DNA from: Candidatus Woesearchaeota archaeon
GTDB lineage: Archaea; Nanobdellota; Nanobdellia; Woesearchaeales; CALCXY01
Assembly: GCA_937906345.1 (NCBI GenBank)
Contig: CALCXY010000027.1
Location: 1-56,835 of the forward strand
Direction: 5' to 3'
Length of the DNA stretch: 56,835 nucleotides
Shown here piece by piece: positions 43,801 to 52,498 of the stretch. The translations under genes and the position numbers were made by a program. Position 1 is the first letter of the stretch, and each line of letters opens with the position of its first letter. The notes beneath the pieces are model-generated. The model saw only the letters and a list, made by a program, of their open reading frames with translations, searched no databases and was not told the DNA's origin.

Positions 43801-44399
43801 AAGCAGCAGGAATTCATTATTTAGTGCTTAATTATAATGGTGCCACAATAGATGGGTTTGCTAAAAAAGATATTGACGCATTAGAAACTAACATTCGTGA
43901 AGGAACCGTCACCATACCAAAATCATTTACAGAAGAGCAATTAGCTGCTAAAACTGGAATGCCAAAAGAACAATTAGATTTATATTTTGCTGTTGGTGGA
44001 AGAATTCCTTTGTATACTGATGAATCAATGATTGCTAGTTTTTCAAGAGCCTGTGTTGATGATATTGGTTTTTTAAATTCTCCTGAAAGTATAACAAGAA
44101 ATAAGTTTGGTTATCATCCTCAAGACATAGTTAGGAATTTAGAAGATGTAGGAGGAACTCCTACATTTGACCAATTATTAGGATTCTTAAAAAGTGTTGG
44201 CTATTTGCAATGGGAGGTTTCTTTAAGAGAAGTTATGGTTAAGGCCAAACAGAGAAATTCAGATATATTTGGTAGTATAGTGGAAATAGATAATATTAAA
44301 GATAATGTTAATGGTAACTTTCATTTTAAACCAGAACAAACACAACTTGTTGTTCAAGTAGCTAGGGAAGAATATCAAAATAGGATTGAGGGTAATTAA
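40824..44399 (+). CDS. giant protein with repeated HTH-like segments
   Basis: 1191 residues, soluble, rich in Asp/Glu/Lys/Asn. Several short segments look like helix-turn-helix units, some of excisionase type: AIAQWLNKEWVSLSQIAQHL, TAPEVYDFLNIDHEQLRTII followed by EQGKLGA, and FTEEQLAAKTGMPKEQLDLY. The rest is not recognised and there is no enzymatic motif. TTTAAATAAG at 40795-40804 gives leaderless spacing. It may be a DNA-binding scaffold; low certainty. Confidence 0.6.
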   Translation: MAHYFNLAERFIKRHLEQTNQTDKIPEGMEDYLPEDLVLPYLSAAAFGMPHPFLTYKDLDGMVEVALNTLKSNDPDDLDDWKVDIAPIETFDSETFVYKYPHETVEIPETTEGKSIRYFKLDDLNLAAYTLTQKVGGFPSRIDLVDTPIPLLREEIDSTLLDLKKVGLIDGKEEEDLKTDFINFSRQKMQLKFGGSRANTQIKVIADKAYSPRSAKSLLSKLKELRSQVREDRGCSPFGSFLRVDVPIGLTGLMNTFSTIHEFFADLFQIRHFIRSDSKSVNIYRRFFETELRDAFSELFPDVGRNIYFRNHTSKMREGIRRQLSPFSNFWRKFFNGEYRSGVPDRLVDHEGINIPVMRDFKEINAPGLGIDFRYQDLQRNVNAFNKLEDREEEDRITLPENYMVINGDYFIFNTHGNNLEALSTHADEIKWVGVVDKWANTVATRSGQLMNKDDVLADLGVSDNELEGLQFNDPVYVGSEREVRDKAGFSDFYHRHFKSESMVEPAAIAQWLNKEWVSLSQIAQHLTGVSLDYTLLSAYCFTKGLELSEKLTFVEIKGAKRVRTSTLTLSDEEKDTIASVVYDTIIDEDRWRFDNSFGSEREKYMTAPEVYDFLNIDHEQLRTIIEQGKLGAAQNISLIDKVFTRHSKNAKFTEYAKEKLPGVHNVNGWTRNSIETIKGNLYSTEKLREELIPDTSPFLDNVYDNVIEAALKNPTHNSFWIDDDLFYCKNMDTLKNNLHNQKNQVRAAFAMHLGSRSYMDLPLGIRKQLRKHENRISDAIELAEKYEEILTTMVSKEEVHRELFGDDVPLATFDDYSKRVDNGHVFTIGGKEMVMGATANTLKQYFDGFTDLPFYDMDGEFLLRREVIDDYLNLNDQKIVLVVGNRTLITKPTETALERAIIKDKFDDWKQLKQTLERELNLHEKNPHHRDLFWDLMEDRGFELKDYRSLSEVTQEFDGQLTCLNENLISPNQTQAQLVPDTSFTYDMQDIQAAGIHYLVLNYNGATIDGFAKKDIDALETNIREGTVTIPKSFTEEQLAAKTGMPKEQLDLYFAVGGRIPLYTDESMIASFSRACVDDIGFLNSPESITRNKFGYHPQDIVRNLEDVGGTPTFDQLLGFLKSVGYLQWEVSLREVMVKAKQRNSDIFGSIVEIDNIKDNVNGNFHFKPEQTQLVVQVAREEYQNRIEGN

Positions 44400-44441
44400 A
44401 TAATGCGTGGTATTTAAATAAGATCAATGATTTCTTTCGTT

Positions 44442-44981
44442 ATGATTTTTGATAGATTAGCTAAAAATCTTTGGAAAAAGAAGATTCAATTGAGAAGAGA
44501 TAGATTAGAAGTAAAAAAGCAAGATCTACGTCAAGATCCTCAAACACCTGGAGAAGCTGTTAAAGTTGCTGGAGATATTGCTGAAAGATTTTTAAAGAAA
44601 AAAAGAGATTTTGGAACTAATATATCTCTTTATCATCATCATTCACCTTGTGCAGGAGCTTACGCAACATATACTTACGCTGCTTATCTAAACTTAATGG
44701 AAGGATTAGATGAAAGAGAATGGAAAAATAATGTAGATTTAGCAGTTGGTTTTGCATCTCCTATGAGTTCAAATAAATCTGGAACTTTACATTATTGGTT
44801 AGAATGTATTCATGAGAATGACCAAAGAGTAATAGGAGAATGTTCTCCATTTTTTAAGGCAGATGAAACCAATTATAAACCTCATATCCTTTTAAAATTA
44901 AAAGATGATGAATGTATTATGAGACCTCCTAATTTATTTACTCATATTGGATTAAGTGTTCTGTATTTATGGAATCGATAA
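44442..44981 (+). CDS. protein of unknown function, His/Cys-containing
   Basis: About 179 residues from the ATG at 44442, chosen because GTATTTAAATAAG (44410-44422) lies 26 nt upstream; the frame is open to 44427. A basic helix precedes an alpha/beta part with ISLYHHHSPCAGAYATYTY and HYWLECIHENDQRVIGECSP, whose Cys and His pairs could be catalytic or metal-binding. No family recognised. Confidence 0.5.
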   Translation: MIFDRLAKNLWKKKIQLRRDRLEVKKQDLRQDPQTPGEAVKVAGDIAERFLKKKRDFGTNISLYHHHSPCAGAYATYTYAAYLNLMEGLDEREWKNNVDLAVGFASPMSSNKSGTLHYWLECIHENDQRVIGECSPFFKADETNYKPHILLKLKDDECIMRPPNLFTHIGLSVLYLWNR

Positions 44982-45012
44982 GCTTATAAATAAAACCCTT
45001 ATTCTGGATAAT

Positions 45013-45393
45013 ATGAGTAAATCACAATTAAAAGCATTAACAAAACCAACAGGTGGTAGACTTAAAGCTGCTCGTAAAAAGAAGAAATATGAGCTAGCTG
45101 GTTTGCCTGCACATACTAAAATAGCAGATCATAAAGTAGCTTCTCATAGAAAACGAGGCGGTTCTAATGTTATTAGGTTATTAGCAGAAAATACAGCAAA
45201 TGTATATGATCCTAAAACTAAAAAAATATCTAAAGTTAAAATTAAAAATGTTGTTGCTAATCCTGCAAACAGACACTTTGTAAGAAGAAATATTTTAACA
45301 AAAGGTGCTGAAATTGAAACTGATGCAGGTAAGGCAAGAATTACTTCTAGACCTGGTAAAGATGGCGTAGTAAACGCTATTATTATTAAATGA
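45013..45393 (+). CDS. rps8e: 30S ribosomal protein eS8
   Basis: 126 residues: MSKSQLKALTKPTGGRLKAA, then KIADHKVASHRKRGGSNVIR and ANRHFVRRNILTKGAEIETD, the hallmark of archaeal eS8. TTATAAATAA at 44984-44993 gives a leaderless ATG at 45013, so the longer frame from 44956 is rejected. Its stop overlaps the methyltransferase start (ATGA). Confidence 0.95.
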   Translation: MSKSQLKALTKPTGGRLKAARKKKKYELAGLPAHTKIADHKVASHRKRGGSNVIRLLAENTANVYDPKTKKISKVKIKNVVANPANRHFVRRNILTKGAEIETDAGKARITSRPGKDGVVNAIIIK

Positions 45394-45947
45394 ATAAAAC
45401 TATTTTATCTGTTTTAAAATCAATTGAAGAATATTCTAAAAATCATAGTGATGTTTTCCCTATTTCTTTTGATCAAGGAAATTTTCTAGCTGAATTAATT
45501 ACATCAAATAAAGCATCTATGTGTTTAGAATTAGGAGTATCTCATGGTTATTCTACAATTTTCCAAGCTCATGCCTTAAAAGGAAAAGGAAAACTAATTG
45601 CAATTGAAATGAATTCTGCTAAAATTGAGCTTGCTACAAAAAATTTAAAAAAATGTGAACTTTTAGATGTAGTAGATATTAAATGGGGTTCTGCTCAAAA
45701 AATTATACCCAAATTAAATGAAATGTTTGATATTGTCTTTATGGATCATTTAAAAGATCAATATGTAAATTGTTTTGATTTACTTTTTGATAAAATAAAA
45801 ATTAATGGAATTATTGTAGCTGATAATATGTTATCTCACCAAGAAGAATGTCTACCTTATCAAGACTATGTTAGATCTCATCCAGACTTTGTAAGTTTCT
45901 TAGTTCCTCTTGGTAATGGTTTTGAATTGAGTATTAGAAAACAATAA
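45390..45947 (+). CDS. class I SAM methyltransferase, O-methyltransferase type
   Basis: 185 residues. LELGVSHGYSTIFQAH is the SAM-binding loop, KLIAIEMNSAKIELATKNL the acidic motif II, and FDIVFMDHLKDQY carries the metal-binding Asp of catechol-type O-methyltransferases. ADNMLSH matches the conserved DN. Substrate unknown. Co-transcribed with eS8. Confidence 0.8.
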   Translation: MNKTILSVLKSIEEYSKNHSDVFPISFDQGNFLAELITSNKASMCLELGVSHGYSTIFQAHALKGKGKLIAIEMNSAKIELATKNLKKCELLDVVDIKWGSAQKIIPKLNEMFDIVFMDHLKDQYVNCFDLLFDKIKINGIIVADNMLSHQEECLPYQDYVRSHPDFVSFLVPLGNGFELSIRKQ

Positions 45948-46035
45948 AGTTTACTATCTCATTCTTAAATAGCAAAAATTATATAGTTGACTACCATTCT
46001 TTACTTAGAATAAAGTAGAATACAGCTTATTTACT

Positions 46036-46782
46036 ATGGCAGCTACACTACCTAAAGATGATATTGAAGGGTTTGCTTTATTTGTTTCTATCTTATCCAC
46101 ATTCTCAGATTTACCTATTAGAATAAATAGTTTCAATGAAGCTCATAGTAGGGATAGAAAACCTGCTCGTATTTTTACTTATTCTGCTCATTTTCCATAT
46201 GAAGGTAAGAAAACTTCTGGAACGTATCCTATTGTAGTAGAGAAAGTTTACCGTCCTGAAACCTTTGCTGATTGTGGAGATATAGCATATGAATCAGATT
46301 GGGGTAAAATACAAGCTAAATTAGACGAGGGTTTATTCTCATGTGAAATAGAAGGAGAACCTCGCAGAAGAACAGCTATTGTTTCACCCAATGAAAGATT
46401 CGGATTGTTTAGTGCAGAAAATAGACTGCCTAATCTTGAAAAACAAATACCTCAATCATTAACCTATGATCAAATGCAAAAACTTTTCACTTTTTTTAGA
46501 AGAAATGAGAATCAATTTGATAAGTATGCTCGTGCAGCTTCATGTAATCCTTGTAATAGATTTAATTTTTTATACGAAACTGATGATGCTATTGTAGCTC
46601 TCAATAAAAATACTAATGATCCTATTCCTAGTGAAGTTATGAATAGTGCATTGTTTCACTTTGCAGCCATGCCAATTCCTAAAACATCAATTCCTGCAAA
46701 ATCGGTTGATTTATATAGGGACATGCCTCTTTTTCAATGTAATGCAATACCAAGGCCTAACACTAGACAAGTTTCAAGTTGA
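46036..46782 (+). CDS. protein of unknown function before the helicase
   Basis: 248 residues, soluble, no family recognised. AASCNPCNRFNF contains a CxxC. It overlaps the helicase gene by 41 nt in another frame, so both may be translated from one mRNA. Confidence 0.5.
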   Translation: MAATLPKDDIEGFALFVSILSTFSDLPIRINSFNEAHSRDRKPARIFTYSAHFPYEGKKTSGTYPIVVEKVYRPETFADCGDIAYESDWGKIQAKLDEGLFSCEIEGEPRRRTAIVSPNERFGLFSAENRLPNLEKQIPQSLTYDQMQKLFTFFRRNENQFDKYARAASCNPCNRFNFLYETDDAIVALNKNTNDPIPSEVMNSALFHFAAMPIPKTSIPAKSVDLYRDMPLFQCNAIPRPNTRQVSS

Positions 46783-48661
46783 TTCTATTAATTCTTTAGA
46801 AAATGGGCATAGTGTTGTAGTTTCAGCACCAACTGGTTCTGGAAAAACACTTATAGCTGATTATCTTATTGATAAAAAAATAAAAGAAAATAAAAGAGTT
46901 ATTTATACTGCACCTATTAAAGCATTATCCAATCAAAAATTCAAGGAATTTAAAAAATTGTTTGGAGAAGAAAACATTGGTTTGATGACTGGAGATATTG
47001 TTGTGAATTCTCAAGCTCCTATTGTTATTATGACAACAGAGATTTATAGAAACATGGTATTAGTAGGAGATGAAGCTGTTGATAATGTATATGCTGTTGT
47101 TTTTGATGAAATTCATTACATTAATGATATTGAGCGAGGCTATGTATGGGAAGAATCAATTATTTTTTCAAAACCAAAAGTAAGATTTCTTTGCTTATCT
47201 GCAACTATTCCAAATGCAAAAGAATTTGCATTATGGATTGAATCCATAAAAAAACACAAAGTAGATACTATTCTCCATGATAAACGTGCAGTTCCTTTAA
47301 CGCATAAATTCTATGACATGGATTTAGGAATAACAGATCTTGATAAAATTAAAGATATTAAAGATATTCCTGATTATACTAATGTCATGAAACGTAGATA
47401 TAGGAGAGGACAAAAAAGACCAAAGTTACCTACACCAAGCCCTGTAAAGTTAATCAGAGAACTAGGTTCTCAATTACCTTGTTTATATTTTTCATTTTCT
47501 AGAGATGATTGTGTAAAAAAAGCAAAAGAATTAGCTGATAAAAACTTATTTGGATCAAATCCAGAGATAACCAAATATGTAAGAGAAAAATTAAAAGATG
47601 TTCCTCCTGATATTAATAAAATTCGTGCTACTAAAGTGTTAAGAGAAATCTTACCTAGACAAATAGGATTCCATCACGCAGGTGTTTTACCTATCTTAAA
47701 AGAATTAGTTGAAGAATTATTTGGTAAAGGATTAATTAAAGTGTTATTTACAACTGAAACCTTTGCAGTTGGAATAAACATGCCTGCAAAAACAGTTTGT
47801 TTTGATTCTTTAAAGAAATTTGATGGTATCTCCTTACGTTTTTTGAATAGTAAGGAGTATTTTCAAATGGCAGGTAGAGCTGGAAGAAGAGGTATTGATG
47901 ATCAAGGACTTGTAGTTACAATGATTTTTAGACAAAGTTTTGATTATCTTAAAATAAAAAAAATAACTGATAAAGACATGGATCCAATTCAAAGTCAATT
48001 TAGATTAAGTATTAACACTGTTTTGAATTTAATTAAACTACATAATAAAGAAGAGATTGATATTATTCTTGAGCAAAGTTTTTTAGCATATCAAGAAAGA
48101 AAAAAGAATAGGCATCATATTATGAAATCACGTTTTGAGAATTTAAAACATCGTTTAATAAAATTAGATTATATTAAAGATGATGAATTAACTGAAAAAG
48201 GAGATTTCGGTGCAAAAATTTATTCAGATGAAATCTTAACAACAGAGATTTTTGGAACAAGAATTGTTGAGGATTTATCAGAACATGAAATTTTACTTAT
48301 TTTAGCGTTATTAGCATATGAGCCTAAAGAAAAAGATAAATTCTTTAAAAAAAATAAAAATAATTTAACTAAACAAATTAAAGCAAAATTAAAAGAAGTG
48401 GATGAGTTAAAAAAAGATAGAAGAATCAGATATATTTTTGAAATGGCTGCTATGGTTGAGCCTTGTTATAAAGGAGCTGATTTTTTTCAAGTAGTAGAAA
48501 ATTCTAATTTATTAGAAGGTGATATCATCAGAATATTTTCTCAGATGCTTGATCGTGCAAGACAAGTAAGAAGGGCATCCTTAGATACTGAATTAAATTT
48601 AAAATTAGATTCAATAGCAGATAAAATTAAAGATTTTTTGAGTGATGTTACTTTGTATTAA
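46742..48661 (+). CDS. Ski2-like superfamily 2 RNA/DNA helicase
   Basis: 639 residues from the ATG at 46742, at which the family N-terminus (LTLDKFQVDSINSLENG) begins. Motifs: VVSAPTGSGKT (I), IYTAPIKALSNQKF (Ia), VVFDEIHYI (II, DExH), LCLSATIPNA (III), FHHAGVLP, and QMAGRAGRRGID (VI). The compact length lacks the long arch of eukaryotic Mtr4. It probably unwinds RNA in decay, possibly with an exosome, or acts on stalled forks like Hel308; the sequence favours the Ski2/Mtr4 side. Confidence 0.9.
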   Translation: MQYQGLTLDKFQVDSINSLENGHSVVVSAPTGSGKTLIADYLIDKKIKENKRVIYTAPIKALSNQKFKEFKKLFGEENIGLMTGDIVVNSQAPIVIMTTEIYRNMVLVGDEAVDNVYAVVFDEIHYINDIERGYVWEESIIFSKPKVRFLCLSATIPNAKEFALWIESIKKHKVDTILHDKRAVPLTHKFYDMDLGITDLDKIKDIKDIPDYTNVMKRRYRRGQKRPKLPTPSPVKLIRELGSQLPCLYFSFSRDDCVKKAKELADKNLFGSNPEITKYVREKLKDVPPDINKIRATKVLREILPRQIGFHHAGVLPILKELVEELFGKGLIKVLFTTETFAVGINMPAKTVCFDSLKKFDGISLRFLNSKEYFQMAGRAGRRGIDDQGLVVTMIFRQSFDYLKIKKITDKDMDPIQSQFRLSINTVLNLIKLHNKEEIDIILEQSFLAYQERKKNRHHIMKSRFENLKHRLIKLDYIKDDELTEKGDFGAKIYSDEILTTEIFGTRIVEDLSEHEILLILALLAYEPKEKDKFFKKNKNNLTKQIKAKLKEVDELKKDRRIRYIFEMAAMVEPCYKGADFFQVVENSNLLEGDIIRIFSQMLDRARQVRRASLDTELNLKLDSIADKIKDFLSDVTLY

Positions 48662-48669
48662 TATCCTAC

Positions 48670-49347
48670 CTAATTTTTTGGTTCATATTTTTTAATCATT
48701 TCAGGAGTTAAACTCATAAAAAATTCTACCAAATTACATATTTTTTCATATGCTGTGAATGCTAGAGAAAATTCACGAAAACTTGTTCTCTCAAGACCTT
48801 TTAATATCTCTTGAAAGTAATCATCTGAAAACATATAATCTGTTGATGTAGTTAACATTTTTAATTCCTTTAATATATCTATTTCACCATCAGGCATATA
48901 ACCTATTAGTGAATAATAATGTATAAAAGAATTTACAGCAATATTATGAACTCTATTTTTACCATTAGGTTTTTTAAAACCAAATTCATAAATTTGACGC
49001 ATTCTTGAAAAATTAACATGATTATTGTTTAAAGGAATATTATCAGGATCTAATAAAACCTCAGGTTCATGTGAAATTCTTGTGGTATCTGCACTTAAGA
49101 AACCTTCTAAATCCAATTTGCCTTCATAATTAAGAACCTTCATATAATAAACATCACAATTTACCTTCCCTTCTGTGTAATGGATTACTCTACCAGCTTG
49201 AATATGAATATTCCTTGGTATATTCCCCTTATCTATATTCATATCATCTATATGTGGAGTAGAGGTTACTTTTAAAAAAAATTGAAAATGGGGATCAGTA
49301 AAAGGATTCTGAGAATCATCATCCTGAGTATGTGGATCATTCATCAT
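48670..49347 (-). CDS. tandem-duplicated protein, copy 1
   Basis: 225 residues beginning MMNDPHTQDDDSQNPFTDPH, nearly the same opening as the gene at 49409. The shared plan continues with VNFSRMRQIYEFGFKKP (VNFxRMxxxYExGFxK) and a helical C-terminus with F..F..AFTA. Function unknown. The minus-strand TATA box near 49368-49378 is also duplicated. Confidence 0.55.
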   Translation of the reverse strand: MMNDPHTQDDDSQNPFTDPHFQFFLKVTSTPHIDDMNIDKGNIPRNIHIQAGRVIHYTEGKVNCDVYYMKVLNYEGKLDLEGFLSADTTRISHEPEVLLDPDNIPLNNNHVNFSRMRQIYEFGFKKPNGKNRVHNIAVNSFIHYYSLIGYMPDGEIDILKELKMLTTSTDYMFSDDYFQEILKGLERTSFREFSLAFTAYEKICNLVEFFMSLTPEMIKKYEPKN

Positions 49348-49411
49348 AATTAAGAGAATTTATTCACTACATATAAATATTACTTATTTTATATGATATC
49401 ACTTTGTATTA
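49346..49411 (-). repeat. duplicated promoter segment (pair with 50094-50156)
   Basis: A stretch of about 60 bp with TTCACTACATATAAATATTA and TGATATCACTTTGTATTAA recurs almost unchanged at 50094-50156, each time upstream of one of the paralogues or their neighbour. It contains the TATA box and shows that the duplication unit included the promoter. Confidence 0.7.
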
Positions 49412-50092
49412 ATCGTTTTCCCTTCCTACTCTCTTTTCATCAATTAAATGTTCTAATTGAGTATAATTCTCTACCATGGTGTTTACAAGTTGATCAGCTG
49501 TAAAAGCAATTGCAAATTTATAAAAACTTTCAGTTTGAAGTAATTCTAATTGTGCGTGAACATAGTCATGGGAAACTCTTTCATCATTAGTATGCTTTAA
49601 AAATTCTATTTCATCATCAAGACTTAAAGGTAGGGGTCTTTCCACTCCTAACAATTCATAAAAATGTTTAAATGCATTAGTATTTAATAATAAATGGCCA
49701 GTACCCCAAATACTTTTATTAAACCCTAGTTCATACACTCCATACATTCTGGCAAAATTAATAAGATTATGAGATAATTCTAAAGAATAAAAATCCTTTT
49801 CAACACTTTTAAAATGTTTTATATTAGCACCATTAGTTAATAAAAGATTATCTAAATCATTAGGGTCTGCATAATCTGGAACATGCAATTCTAAAACTTC
49901 AAAAAGTGATTTTCCCCCAGTAAGGAGAATTGATTTACCAAAACTCGCTATAACATCCCCTTCTATGATTTCATCATCGTCAGGATCATCATAATCTGCT
50001 GGAGTATATTCCACTGATGAAAAAAATTGAAAGTGTATATCAGTAAAAGGATTCTGAGGATCATCATCCTGAGTATGTGGATTATTCATCAT
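49409..50092 (-). CDS. tandem-duplicated protein, copy 2
   Basis: 227 residues beginning MMNNPHTQDDDPQNPFTDIH, paralogue of the gene at 48670. The N-terminal 25 residues and the LINFARMYGVYELGFNKS segment are strongly alike while the middle has diverged, suggesting different constraints along the protein. Function unknown. Confidence 0.55.
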   Translation of the reverse strand: MMNNPHTQDDDPQNPFTDIHFQFFSSVEYTPADYDDPDDDEIIEGDVIASFGKSILLTGGKSLFEVLELHVPDYADPNDLDNLLLTNGANIKHFKSVEKDFYSLELSHNLINFARMYGVYELGFNKSIWGTGHLLLNTNAFKHFYELLGVERPLPLSLDDEIEFLKHTNDERVSHDYVHAQLELLQTESFYKFAIAFTADQLVNTMVENYTQLEHLIDEKRVGREND

Positions 50093-50152
50093 AATAAAAG
50101 AATTTATTCACTACATATAAATATTACTTATTTTATGTGATATCACTTTGTA

Positions 50153-50656
50153 TTAAGCTGCTAGATCTCTTTTTATATCTCTAATAATTTGTCTAACATC
50201 CTGAGGTTGAGCTGTTAAGTTTGTATCTAAATTTCTCATCTGCATAGTTGTATGATAATCTGGTTTAAGAACAACATCTGAAACAGGCATAACAATAATA
50301 TCTGGTAATTCATAAAAGTATTGCCTTCCAGTAATATCTACAAATAATTCTCTTTTAGGATCAAAATTCCATGCATGCCAAGACACATTTTCTAAAATTA
50401 TGTCTCTTCTCATTTCTTGATTAATAAATGGGTGAAAATAAGTGATATGTTCACCTGCTATCTCCATTAAACCTTCAACTTCATGAACTGTTCGTGTTCC
50501 TGCAGCACATACCTTATAGGGAAAACCTTCTACTCTTTTTTTTAAAGTTTTATGAATAAATCTAAGATGATCAATATAAGGCAGTCCATTAACTTCTTTC
50601 TCTGAAAGCATTGGAACCACTTTCGGAAGCACTTCACAATATGTATTGTAAAACAT
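50153..50656 (-). CDS. putative transglutaminase/papain-like protein
   Basis: 167 residues. YKVCAAGTRTVHEVEGL, SWHAWNFDPKRELFVDITGRQYF place a Cys, a His (HAWN) and an Asp (VDITG) in the order of a thiol-protease or transglutaminase-like triad, as in small C-H-D families with the HxW...DxTxxQ wording. The activity is inferred only from these positions. A TATA box at about 50683 gives leaderless spacing. Confidence 0.45.
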   Translation of the reverse strand: MFYNTYCEVLPKVVPMLSEKEVNGLPYIDHLRFIHKTLKKRVEGFPYKVCAAGTRTVHEVEGLMEIAGEHITYFHPFINQEMRRDIILENVSWHAWNFDPKRELFVDITGRQYFYELPDIIVMPVSDVVLKPDYHTTMQMRNLDTNLTAQPQDVRQIIRDIKRDLAA

Positions 50657-50726
50657 ATATGTTAGAGTTTTATAACTATATATAAACCTTCACAAAATAT
50701 AAATACAACTATATATTAGATTAATT

Positions 50727-51428
50727 ATGAAACAATGCACTATAATTTATAAAAATCTTCTAAATACTTTTGGTCCTCAAGGTTGGTGGCCTGTTACTCC
50801 TCCTGGGCATGTAGAGCCAGTTTGTGATAAAGGCCCTAGAACAACTAAGCAAAAGCTTGAGGTGTGTTTTGGTGCAATATTAACTCAAAATACTTCCTGG
50901 AAAAATGTTGAGAAAGCTATTATGAATTTAAACAAAGAAAACTTGGTTGATTTAAGGAAAATTAAAAATATTTCTAATGCAAAATTAGCTGCTATTATTA
51001 GACCTTCTGGCTACTTTAATCAAAAAGCAATTAAACTTAAAGCATTTTGTAATTATGTTTTAAAAAAGTATGATGGAAACTTAGATACTTTTTTCTCAAG
51101 AACACCTAAAGGATTAAGAGCAGAATTATTATCAATTCATGGAATTGGTCCTGAGACAGCTGATTCAATTATATTATATGCAGCTGAAAAACCTAGCTTT
51201 GTTATTGATGCTTATACTAAAAGAATCTTCTCTCGTTTTGGACTTTGCAGAAAAGAAATTGATTATCATCAATTAAAAGAAGCTGTTGAAAAGAATGTGA
51301 AGAAAAACACTAAAATGTATAATGAATATCACGCCCTCTTAGTAGAATTAGCCAAAAAACACTGTCTAAGTAAGTATCCTGTTTGTTCTAGTTGTCCTTT
51401 GACAGAGGATTGTGGGAAGGAGTATTAA
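50727..51428 (+). CDS. endonuclease III-related HhH-GPD protein
   Basis: 233 residues. FGPQGWWPV and FGAILTQNTSWKNVEKAI open the fold; HGIGPETADSIILYA is the helix-hairpin-helix with Glu in place of the lyase Lys of Nth; FVIDAYTKRIF holds the catalytic Asp. CLSKYPVCSSCPLTEDC (C-x6-C-x2-C-x5-C) binds the 4Fe-4S cluster. The missing Lys suggests a glycosylase without beta-lyase activity, as in the COG2231 group. Confidence 0.85.
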   Translation: MKQCTIIYKNLLNTFGPQGWWPVTPPGHVEPVCDKGPRTTKQKLEVCFGAILTQNTSWKNVEKAIMNLNKENLVDLRKIKNISNAKLAAIIRPSGYFNQKAIKLKAFCNYVLKKYDGNLDTFFSRTPKGLRAELLSIHGIGPETADSIILYAAEKPSFVIDAYTKRIFSRFGLCRKEIDYHQLKEAVEKNVKKNTKMYNEYHALLVELAKKHCLSKYPVCSSCPLTEDCGKEY

Positions 51429-51466
51429 ACCTAAGGATTTATAAATGTTTTAATAATTCTAGAAAT

Positions 51467-51778
51467 ATGAAAGAAATTTATAAGGGGTTTGCCTTAGCAA
51501 AATTTAGATATGGCTTTGAGCAATTATGGGAACAAAATTCACTTACCGATAATGCAGTAGCTGATCTTCAAAAGCAAGTATTGCAACTACCAAATGTAGA
51601 TGAAACTGTAGTCATTGATACTAGAAATAGACTAATGGAAAGCTATCAAAAAAATAAATTTCTTGAGTATATGACTGGGGAAGAAATATTTTTAAGTCAG
51701 GTTGGTATTGAACCTGAAAAACCTGTAGAAACTTTGAGAATGCCATATGGAGTACATCTTTTTTTGGTACTTAAGTGA
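51467..51778 (+). CDS. N-terminal part of a split HExxH protein
   Basis: 103 residues from the ATG at 51467, which has a TTTATAAAT box 26 nt upstream. It ends shortly after a run of seven T (51759-51765). Removing one T would continue the frame as GVHLFWYLSDLIKAD into the next gene, so this is probably the first third of one protein. Confidence 0.55.
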   Translation: MKEIYKGFALAKFRYGFEQLWEQNSLTDNAVADLQKQVLQLPNVDETVVIDTRNRLMESYQKNKFLEYMTGEEIFLSQVGIEPEKPVETLRMPYGVHLFLVLK

Positions 51779-52406
51779 TTTAATTAAAGCCGATCCAAAA
51801 ACTGTTGAAAACCAGGATTCTGTAGATAATGGAGAATTTATAAATAATATGGATAGAGTTGGATCTGTATTAGTTTTAAGCGATGAGTGTCATATAAGTG
51901 TTGGTTTTAGAACATTTCCTACTTTTGAATTATATAAATTATCAGTAGAGCGGGATGAATCTTGTGTTGGAATAGATATTTCTGATGATGAATATAAAAT
52001 GGGATATGAAACTTCACTCAATTTAGTAAAAATTACAGCTGTTCATGAATTAGAACACCTATATAATTACACAATGGGTATTTCATCTAAATCCTTGGAT
52101 GAATTTACTGCTAGGTGTCCCACAATTGAAATGGAATATGTGAAATTTCTTAGTAGTCTTAAGGAACTTGATGAAGAGGAGATGAAAAAACTTAATTCAA
52201 AATATAATCTTCCTGAAGGTATAAAATTTTGGGAATCTTACTTTGAAATGGTTAAAACATCTCAATGGGCAAATCTCGATCTTCCCGGATATAAAAATAG
52301 TCTGGGTTCAATTTTTAATCAAATTGAAAATTTAGAGTATATCTTGGAAAATTTTAATGAAATTATTGATAAGTCTCAAGAAATAAAAGGTAGATTAGCT
52401 GCTTAA
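51747..52406 (+). CDS. C-terminal part of a split HExxH metallopeptidase-like protein
   Basis: The frame opens at 51747 but natural reading probably enters from the previous ORF by a +1 shift at the T-run. AVHELEHLYNY (HExxH) is a zinc-protease motif; a downstream Glu in DEFTARCPTIEME could be the third ligand. No signal peptide in either part. Either a real frameshift, a sequencing or assembly error at the homopolymer, or recoding. Confidence 0.55.
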   Translation: MEYIFFWYLSDLIKADPKTVENQDSVDNGEFINNMDRVGSVLVLSDECHISVGFRTFPTFELYKLSVERDESCVGIDISDDEYKMGYETSLNLVKITAVHELEHLYNYTMGISSKSLDEFTARCPTIEMEYVKFLSSLKELDEEEMKKLNSKYNLPEGIKFWESYFEMVKTSQWANLDLPGYKNSLGSIFNQIENLEYILENFNEIIDKSQEIKGRLAA

Positions 52407-52498
52407 GGTATATAAGAATTGATTTAATACCTTTTTTTAGTAATTACACAGTGACAAAAAAGCAAACATTTATAAATAGTTCAACATCCCATATTTGT

